A stretch of 40,991 nucleotides of DNA from positions 1 to 40,991 of the forward strand of contig JAFGBK010000055.1 of NCBI GenBank assembly GCA_016933175.1, in the 5' to 3' direction. The position numbers and the translations under genes were made by a program. The first letter of the stretch is position 1. Each line of letters opens with the position of its first letter. This DNA is from Candidatus Krumholzibacteriota bacterium. GTDB taxonomy: Bacteria > Krumholzibacteriota > Krumholzibacteriia > JACNKJ01. The notes under the pieces are model-generated. The model had not been told where the DNA came from. It made no database searches and saw only the letters and a list, made by a program, of their open reading frames with translations. Shown here piece after piece: positions 35,641 to 40,991 of this stretch.

Positions 35641-36363
35641 ATGTTCCGCATCGCGAAAACCGCCAGCCTGGCGCTCGCTGGGATCCTGGCCCTGGCCCTC
35701 GCCGCGGCCGCGGGGCCGGTCGAGCCGATGGTCGCCCTCCACACCACGCAGGGCGACATCCTGCTGCGCTTCTTCCCCGCGGACGCGCCCGAGCACGTGG
35801 CGAACTTCCTGGCGCACTGCCGCAGCGGCTACTACGAGGGCTGCACCTTCCACCGGGTCATCCCGGACTTCATGATCCAGAGCGGGGATCCCAACAGCAA
35901 GGACGACGACCCGGCCAACGACGGCCGGGGCGGCTACAGCTACAAGGGCCCGGGCACCACACTCAAGGCCGAGTTCAACGACCGGCGGCACCTGCGGGGA
36001 ACCCTCTCCATGGCCCGCACGAACCACCCCGACACGGCCGGCAGCCAGTTCTTCATCTGCCAGACGAAGCGGCCCGGACTGGATCGGCTCTACACGGTCT
36101 TCGGCGAGGTCATCGACGGCATCGAGGTGGTCGACGCCATCATCAGCGTCGAGCGCGACGCGCGCGACCGGCCCCTGGAGGACCAGGTCATCGAGGAGGT
36201 CTGCGTCGAGCAGTGGCCCACGGCGAAGGTGGATTCCACTCTCGCCGCCATGAAGGAGGAGGACAAGCTCCGCCGCCTGGGCAAGCTGAAGCCGGCCGTC
36301 CCCGCCGGCGAGGCGGAGGCCGCCGAGCCGACGCCGCCCGCCGGGAAGCAGACGGCGCCCTAG
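35641..36363 (+). CDS. cyclophilin-type peptidyl-prolyl isomerase, exported paralogue
   Basis: 240 residues from ATG 35641 (GAGGAGG ribosome site). A Sec signal peptide (FRIAKTASLALAGILALALA) has no lipobox, so this copy should be soluble in the periplasm. The cyclophilin core shows FHRVIPDFMIQSGDP, GTLSMARTNHPDTAGSQFFIC and YTVFGEVIDGIEVVD. It differs from its neighbour by a Lys/Arg then Ala/Glu/Pro-rich tail (about 210-240). Its stop overlaps that of the convergent S46 peptidase by 3 bp. Confidence 0.92.
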   Translation: MFRIAKTASLALAGILALALAAAAGPVEPMVALHTTQGDILLRFFPADAPEHVANFLAHCRSGYYEGCTFHRVIPDFMIQSGDPNSKDDDPANDGRGGYSYKGPGTTLKAEFNDRRHLRGTLSMARTNHPDTAGSQFFICQTKRPGLDRLYTVFGEVIDGIEVVDAIISVERDARDRPLEDQVIEEVCVEQWPTAKVDSTLAAMKEEDKLRRLGKLKPAVPAGEAEAAEPTPPAGKQTAP

Positions 36364-38525
36364 CGCACGCCCAGCTCCGCCAGCAGCTCCTCGTGGTGGA
36401 AGACCTTGTCCAGCAGGAACAGGACGTAGCGCACGTCGACGACGATGGCCCGCGTCAGCGCCGGGTCGAAGATGTAGTCGCCCGCGATGGACTCGTAGTT
36501 CCCGTCGAAGAGCAGGCCGACGAGCTCGCCGCGCCCGTTGAGCACGGGGCTGCCGGAGCTGCCGTTGGTGCTGTCGTTGGTGGTGAGGAAGTCCACGGGG
36601 ACGTCCCCGGCCACGGCGTCCGCCCAGGGGCCGAAATCGCCCGCGGCGTGTGCGGCCCGCAGGGCCTCGGGCACCTGGAAGGGCTCGACGCCCGTGGCCT
36701 TGGCCATCAGGCCGCCCAGGGTCGTCAGGTAGGGGTAGCGCGGGTCCTCGCAGGGCCCGTAGCCGAGCACCGCGCCCGCGCTGAAGCGCTTGGTGCCGTT
36801 GGCGTCCGGGTAGAGGTCGCCCCGCTTCCAGGCCGCGTAGGCGGCGATGAACTGGGGCGTCAGGCGGGACTCGGCGCTCTGGAACTGCTTGCGCCGCTCG
36901 CGGGCCGCCTCGACCGCGGGCCGCAGGGCCACGGCGAGGTCGATGAAGGGATCGCCCAGCGCCTCCAGCTCCGCGCGGTCCATCTCGAACATGGCCAGGC
37001 GGGCGTCGAGGTCCCCCACCCGCGTCCGCGCGTAGAGGTCGTCGAGCCAGCCGTCCAGGAACCGGTCCAGCTCCTCCCCGTCTCGACCGCCGAAGATGCT
37101 GTCCATGGCGGCCACGCGCTGATCCGAGGGCAGCTCGGCCATCCGGTCCAGGGCGTAGCGCAGCACGGCCCGGTCCACCTCGGGCAGCAGGTTGATCTGG
37201 GCGAAGCGCAGGCGCATGAGCGCGCGCTGCGCGTCGCGCTCCTGGTAGCCGCGCTCCCGCTCCAGGTCGGGCTTCTCGCGCTCGACCGCCCACGTGGTGA
37301 CGGTGGACGCCAGACCGTAGAGCTGGCTCGCCATGCCCAGGCCGCCCACGGCGCCCTCCCAGCGGCTGCCGGCCCGCTCGTCGCGGTAGAGGCGCCGCAG
37401 GCTGCCCAGCACGCCGCCGTAGCGCCGGCGCAGGTCGGGATGCCGGCGCAGGAAGCGCGTAAGGCGCCGCTCGTCGGTCCGCCGCAGGGCGACGGCGTCC
37501 GTCGCGGCCAGGCCCTCGAGCATGCCGCGGTTCTTCTTCAGGAAGTTGTTGAGCGTGCTCACGCGGTCGGCCAGACGTAGGCGGATCTCGGGATCGCGGG
37601 CGCCGAAGTCCTCGTAGATGGCGAGGACGTCCTCCATCTGCTCGACCATGCGGGGGTAGACCCCCTCCTGCATGGCCGCCAGGGCCCAGGAGCTGACGTA
37701 GCGCGAGGTGCGGCCGGGAAAGCCGATGACCAGGGCCATGGCGCCCTCGCGCACGCAATCGGTGGCGACGCGCAGCCACCGGTCCGGGCGGTAGGGGACG
37801 TTCTCCGGCGCGTGCTCGGCGCTGGATCCGTCCGGCGCCGTGTAGGCGCGCAGGAAGGAGTAGTCGCCCGTGTGCCGCGGCCACATCCAGTTGTCCACGT
37901 CGCCCCCGTACTGGCCGATGGCCGCCGGCGGCACGTGGACGATGCGGACGTCGCGCAGCTCGCGCGTCGTGGTGAGGATGAACTGCGTGCCGCCGTGCAT
38001 CCGCGCGACGCGGCACTTGACGTCGCCGGCGACCTCCACCTCGGCGACGATCTCCTTGGTGATCCGGTCGATGGCCTCGAAGCGCGCCAGGTCGTCCAGT
38101 TCCGGATCGAGGGCATCCAGGACGCGCGCTGTCACGTCCGCCACGGCCAGCGTGATCGAGCAGCGGTAGCCGATGGCGGGGATCTCCTCCGCGCGGGTCG
38201 CCGCGTGGAAGCCGGCGTCGAGGAGGTTCCGGTCCCCGCGGCTCTGCCGCTGGATGGCGCCGAAGGCCACGTGGTAGTTGGTGACGATGAGACCCTCGGG
38301 CGATACGAAGGATCCCGTGCCCCCGCCCAGGTCGACGACGGCCTTGGCCAGCCCGCCGTCCTCGTGGTTGAAGATCTCGTTCGCCGACAGCGCGAGGCCG
38401 CGCGCGGCCAGATCGGCAAAGTCGAGCTTGTCCAGGTCGTAGAGGGGCCACATGCCCTCGTCGGCGAGGGACGGGGCGGCTACCAGCGCCAGCAGCAGGC
38501 AGACCAGTGCGCGGTGGGGTCGCAT
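36360..38525 (-). CDS. S46-family dipeptidyl-peptidase, DPP7-like
   Basis: 721 residues with a signal peptide (RALVCLLLALVAAPSLA) and the S46 landmarks: His85 in IVTNYHVAFGA, Asp221 in MWPRHTGDYS, and Ser657 in NGSSGSPVLNG. This is close to the positions known from Porphyromonas DPPs (85/227/655). Eighteen residues after the Ser is Gly675 (LLFDGNYE). In the family Gly at this site marks DPP7-type preference for hydrophobic P1 residues, while Arg marks DPP11 (Asp/Glu). It should release dipeptides in the periplasm for amino-acid feeding. GGAGG precedes the ATG. Confidence 0.93.
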   Translation of the reverse strand: MRPHRALVCLLLALVAAPSLADEGMWPLYDLDKLDFADLAARGLALSANEIFNHEDGGLAKAVVDLGGGTGSFVSPEGLIVTNYHVAFGAIQRQSRGDRNLLDAGFHAATRAEEIPAIGYRCSITLAVADVTARVLDALDPELDDLARFEAIDRITKEIVAEVEVAGDVKCRVARMHGGTQFILTTTRELRDVRIVHVPPAAIGQYGGDVDNWMWPRHTGDYSFLRAYTAPDGSSAEHAPENVPYRPDRWLRVATDCVREGAMALVIGFPGRTSRYVSSWALAAMQEGVYPRMVEQMEDVLAIYEDFGARDPEIRLRLADRVSTLNNFLKKNRGMLEGLAATDAVALRRTDERRLTRFLRRHPDLRRRYGGVLGSLRRLYRDERAGSRWEGAVGGLGMASQLYGLASTVTTWAVEREKPDLERERGYQERDAQRALMRLRFAQINLLPEVDRAVLRYALDRMAELPSDQRVAAMDSIFGGRDGEELDRFLDGWLDDLYARTRVGDLDARLAMFEMDRAELEALGDPFIDLAVALRPAVEAARERRKQFQSAESRLTPQFIAAYAAWKRGDLYPDANGTKRFSAGAVLGYGPCEDPRYPYLTTLGGLMAKATGVEPFQVPEALRAAHAAGDFGPWADAVAGDVPVDFLTTNDSTNGSSGSPVLNGRGELVGLLFDGNYESIAGDYIFDPALTRAIVVDVRYVLFLLDKVFHHEELLAELGVR

Positions 38526-38560
38526 CGGGGCCTCCGTTCGTGGAAGGGGGACGACCGCGC

Positions 38561-38589
38561 AGTATAGGCGACCGGGCCGGCCGCGCCTA
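38561..38589 (-). promoter_or_regulatory. possible promoter of the S46 peptidase gene
   Basis: On the minus strand a consensus-like TATACT (38561-38566) lies 36 nt before the ATG. The -35 region at 17-nt spacing (TAGGCG, 38584-38589) is poor and overlaps the pdxT stop, so strength is uncertain. Confidence 0.4.
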
Positions 38590-39171
38590 GCGGCCGATGC
38601 CGGCCAGCCACCAGCGCTGGATGCGGTCGTCGCCGGACAGCTCGGGATGGAAGGCGAGGGCGACCAGGTTGCCCTGGCGCACGGCCACGGGCTCGCCGCG
38701 GCACCCGGCCAGGACCTCCACGCCCTCGCCCACGCGCAGGATGCGCGGCGCCCGGATGAAGATGGCCTTGAAGGGCGAGCGGCCGCCGTTCACCGAGTGG
38801 GGCCAGGCGATCTCCTCCTGGAAGGACCAGACCTGGCGGCCCCAGGCGTTGCGGTGGGCGGTGATGTCCAGGAGGCCGAAGGTCTCGTAGGGCAGCCGGT
38901 CCACGTTCTTCGCGAGCAGGATGAGCCCCGCGCAGGTGGCCAGGACGGGCTTCGCCGCCAGGAAGGCGCGCAGCGGCTCGAAGAGGCCGCCGGTGCGCAG
39001 CAGGCGGCTCATCGTGGTGGACTCGCCGCCGGGCAGGACGATGCCGTCCAGGCCATCCAGGTCCGCCGGCGCGCGCACCTCGCGCACCGTCGCGCCGGCC
39101 CGCTCGAGGGCGGCGCGGTGCTTCTCGACGTCGCCCTGCAGGGCGAGGATGCCGATGCGGGGGTTCGGCAC
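38587..39171 (-). CDS. pdxT: pyridoxal 5'-phosphate synthase glutaminase subunit
   Basis: A 194-residue class I glutamine amidotransferase that supplies ammonia to PdxS in the R5P-dependent vitamin B6 route. Motifs: IGILALQGDVEKH at the N-terminus, LPGGESTTMSRL, nucleophile Cys in VLATCAGLILLA, ITAHRNAWGRQ, FIRAPRI, and catalytic His/Glu in ALAFHPELSGD. It starts 3 bp after pdxS ends, so the two are co-translated. The family length and all catalytic residues are present. Confidence 0.96.
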   Translation of the reverse strand: MPNPRIGILALQGDVEKHRAALERAGATVREVRAPADLDGLDGIVLPGGESTTMSRLLRTGGLFEPLRAFLAAKPVLATCAGLILLAKNVDRLPYETFGLLDITAHRNAWGRQVWSFQEEIAWPHSVNGGRSPFKAIFIRAPRILRVGEGVEVLAGCRGEPVAVRQGNLVALAFHPELSGDDRIQRWWLAGIGR

Positions 39172-39174
39172 GGG

Positions 39175-40056
39175 CTACCAGCCGCGGGTCTGGAGGATCT
39201 GCTCCTCGGGGATCTCGGCCATGTCCAGGCCCTTCATGGCCCGGCCCAGGCCCGCGGAGATCTTCGCCAGGCGATCGGCGTCCTCCCAGTGGGTCACGGC
39301 CTCGACGATGGCCTTGGCCATGCGCCCGGGGTCCGAGGACTTGAAGATGCCGCTGCCCACGAAGACGGCCTCGGCGCCCAGCTCGCGCATGAGGGCCGCG
39401 TCGGCGGGCGTCGCCACGCCGCCGGCCGAGAAGTTGGGGACGGGCAGGCGGCCCGTCTCGGCGACCCGCTTCACGATCTCGAAGGGGGCGCCCAGCTTCT
39501 TGGCCTCGGCCATGAGCTCGCCCGGGTCGAGCTGGGTGAGGCGGCGGATGCCCCCCACCACCGCGCGCAGGTGGCGCACGGCCTCGACGATATTGCCGGT
39601 GCCGGCCTCGCCCTTGGTGCGGATCATGGCCGCGCCCTCGCCGATGCGGCGCAGGGCCTCGCCCAGGTCGCGGCAGCCGCAGACGAAGGGCACCTTGAAG
39701 GGGTGCTTCCAGATGTGGTTGGCCTCGTCGGCGGGAGTCAGCACCTCGCTCTCGTCGATGAAGTCGACCTCCAGGGCCTCGAGGATCCGCGCCTCGCCGA
39801 TGTGCCCGATGCGGCACTTGGCCATGACGGGGATGCTGACGGCCGCCTGGATCTCCTTGATCTTCTCGGGATCGCTCATGCGGGCGATGCCGCCGTCGGC
39901 GCGGATGTCGGCCGGGATGCGCTCGAGGGCCATGACGGCCACGGCGCCGGCGTCCTGGGCGATCGTGGCCTGCTCGGCCGTGGTGACGTCCATGATGACG
40001 CCGCCCTTGAGCATTTCCGCCAGGCCGACCTTCTCCTCGAAGGTGCTCACTTTCAT
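39175..40056 (-). CDS. pdxS: pyridoxal 5'-phosphate synthase lyase subunit
   Basis: 293 residues, a TIM-barrel that builds PLP from ribose 5-phosphate, glyceraldehyde 3-phosphate and PdxT-derived ammonia. Near-universal motifs: [26 protein letters not shown], lysine-bearing [30 protein letters not shown], the second active-site Lys in [11 protein letters not shown], and [28 protein letters not shown] precedes the ATG. First gene of the pdxST operon, with a good promoter upstream. Confidence 0.97.
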   Translation of the reverse strand: MKVSTFEEKVGLAEMLKGGVIMDVTTAEQATIAQDAGAVAVMALERIPADIRADGGIARMSDPEKIKEIQAAVSIPVMAKCRIGHIGEARILEALEVDFIDESEVLTPADEANHIWKHPFKVPFVCGCRDLGEALRRIGEGAAMIRTKGEAGTGNIVEAVRHLRAVVGGIRRLTQLDPGELMAEAKKLGAPFEIVKRVAETGRLPVPNFSAGGVATPADAALMRELGAEAVFVGSGIFKSSDPGRMAKAIVEAVTHWEDADRLAKISAGLGRAMKGLDMAEIPEEQILQTRGW

Positions 40057-40145
40057 GACGGACCTCCGCTTTCGGAATCACTCGCCGGGGATCGGACGGC
40101 CCCGCTCGCCGGCGCCCGGAGTATACGAGGGCGGCCGGCACCTGC

Positions 40146-40174
40146 AGTATAAGAAGGCGGCCCGGGACCGTCAA
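40146..40174 (-). promoter_or_regulatory. promoter of pdxST
   Basis: On the minus strand TTGACG (40169-40174) and TATACT (40146-40151) with 17-nt spacing, leaving a leader of about 80 nt. A second TATACT (40120-40125) lies downstream without a convincing -35. Confidence 0.65.
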
Positions 40175-40187
40175 TGGGACCCGGGCC
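40159..40187 (-). terminator. inverted repeat spanning the pdxST -35 region
   Basis: GGCCCGGG (40159-40166) and CCCGGGCC (40180-40187) with a 13-nt centre that contains the -35 box of pdxST. It lies 36 nt after the stop of the secreted-protein gene. It may end that transcript, act as an operator for pdxST, or both. No U-tract. Confidence 0.35.
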
Positions 40188-40222
40188 GGCAATCGCTTTG
40201 GTTCTAAAGACTTTCGCCGCCG

Positions 40223-40991
40223 CTACTTGAGCAGCACCAGCTTGCGCTGGGCGTTCATGCTCGCCGCCCGGAAGCGCAGCAGGTAGACGCCGCTGGCCTG
40301 CCGGGTGCCCTTCTCGTCGCGGCCGTCCCAGACCAGCTCCGTCGTGCCGGCCGGGGCCGGGCCGTCGTGGAGCGTTCGCACCAGGCGGCCGGCCACGTCG
40401 TGCACGGTCACGCGCGCGGGGCCGGCCTCGGCCAGGCTGAAGCGCACCGTCGTGGCCGGGTTGAAGGGGTTGGGCCAGGCGCCAGCGAAGCGGGTCACGC
40501 CGGGCGCCTCCGGCACGTCGTCGGGCGGACCCGTCGGCCCCGCCTCGAAGAGCAGGGTCAGGACGTCCCCCACGGCCGCCCGCGCGTAGTCGACGCCCTG
40601 CGGCAGGCCGTAGCCGCCGTCGCGCACGAAGCCGTAGCTGAAGGCGTTCAGCATGGCGCGGCTCGTGTGCCCGGCGGCGTTGAACTCGGTGCCGTCGCCG
40701 TCGGGATCGCGGTTGAGGACACCCGCCACGGCGCCGGTGCCCGCGTCCTCCTCCCAGGCGTGGGTCACCTCGGTCAGGGCGCCGAGAGGCTGCACGAGGT
40801 TGAAGTTCTCGGGGTAGGGGCAGCCGCCGTACGCCCAGAACCAGGGATCGTCGCCGCCCAGGAGCGGATGAACGGCGAAGACGCGCGGCACCATGATGCC
40901 CGTCAGGTCGTCGTAGAAGTAATCGTAGGATGCCAGCGTCGCGCCCAGGACGCCGCCCAGGAAGGGGTCGGCGTTGCCCAGATCACTCGCC
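40223..40991 (-). CDS. secreted protein with FlgD-like/Por-type C-terminal domain (5' end missing)
   Basis: The frame is open to the window edge, so only the last ~255 residues are seen. The upstream part (GVLGATLASYDYFYDDLTGI, GGDDPWFWAYGGCPYPENF, DPDGDGTEFNAAGHTSRAML) belongs to a domain I do not recognise. The last ~85 residues form the same terminal domain as in the transglutaminase-like protein (AWPNPFNPATTVRFSLAEAG ... WDGRDEKGTRQASGVYLLRF ... RKLVLLK). In FCB-group bacteria such domains mark secreted or surface proteins. The ATG at 40894 is internal. Function unknown. Confidence 0.72.
   Translation of the reverse strand, partial: ASDLGNADPFLGGVLGATLASYDYFYDDLTGIMVPRVFAVHPLLGGDDPWFWAYGGCPYPENFNLVQPLGALTEVTHAWEEDAGTGAVAGVLNRDPDGDGTEFNAAGHTSRAMLNAFSYGFVRDGGYGLPQGVDYARAAVGDVLTLLFEAGPTGPPDDVPEAPGVTRFAGAWPNPFNPATTVRFSLAEAGPARVTVHDVAGRLVRTLHDGPAPAGTTELVWDGRDEKGTRQASGVYLLRFRAASMNAQRKLVLLK

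Noticed and set aside
35566-38451. 961-codon minus-strand open frame across the second cyclophilin and S46 peptidase
   Set aside because: It runs in a different frame from the S46 peptidase with Arg/Gly/Ala-rich non-protein-like sequence; the true genes have full domain motifs.

Overview
The window is a GC-rich (by eye close to 70%) bacterial chromosome segment, densely coded, with no rRNA, tRNA, CRISPR array, insertion sequence or phage gene that I could recognise. Two secreted proteins (29719-31962 and the partial gene at 40223-40991) end in the same FlgD-like/Por-type C-terminal domain (NPFNP...WDGRD..G....GVYL.R...KLVLLK). There is also an S46 dipeptidyl-peptidase, a selenocysteine-type SelD and a Qmo/Hdr-type electron transfer operon. 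Together these suggest a member of the FCB-related candidate phyla (for example Eisenbacteria, Krumholzibacteriota or Latescibacterota). That placement is an inference, not a measurement.

Layout. 1-2605 (+): a membrane thiol-redox cluster with the end of an ArsP/UPF0718-type permease, a small CPKC redox protein, a frameshifted secreted ORF, a membrane-anchored thioredoxin (CIPC) and a CcdA-like thiol transporter. 2790-4635 (-): gpmA-fbaB glycolysis/gluconeogenesis pair. 4701-7809 (-): a Ser/Thr kinase-TPR protein preceded by a 49-residue hydrophobic peptide gene, with a strong intrinsic terminator between them. 8309-10952: AMMECR1 (+) convergent with a membrane glycosyltransferase-TPR protein (-). 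11172-17186 (+): MacAB-like adaptor, two permeases without an ATPase, and a MATE-like/FGE-like fusion.

17187-23613 (+): a near-consensus promoter and about 290 nt of leader precede seven genes: DsrE, TusA, MvhD-like, QmoA/HdrA-like, full HdrA-like, winged-helix, and QmoC-like membrane cytochrome. This looks like a sulfur-carrier system joined to a quinone-interacting electron transfer complex, without aprAB, sat, dsrAB or hdrB in view. It is the most unusual system here.

23663-29412 (-): uvrA, an acidic Trp-rich 77-residue protein, and a B12-binding radical SAM gene between two small membrane protein genes. 29719-31962 (+): a secreted transglutaminase-like protein. 32021-34658 (-): metG and selD; selD is read through an in-frame TGA as selenocysteine. 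34866-36363 (+): two tandem exported cyclophilins. 36360-40056 (-): an S46 DPP7-like peptidase and pdxST. 40223-end (-): the C-terminal part of another secreted protein.

Several intergenic regions carry -35/-10 pairs with 17-nt spacing (TTGxxx / TAxxxT). These agree with Shine-Dalgarno positions and settle several start codons. All functional calls rest on reading motifs by eye; no database search was run.
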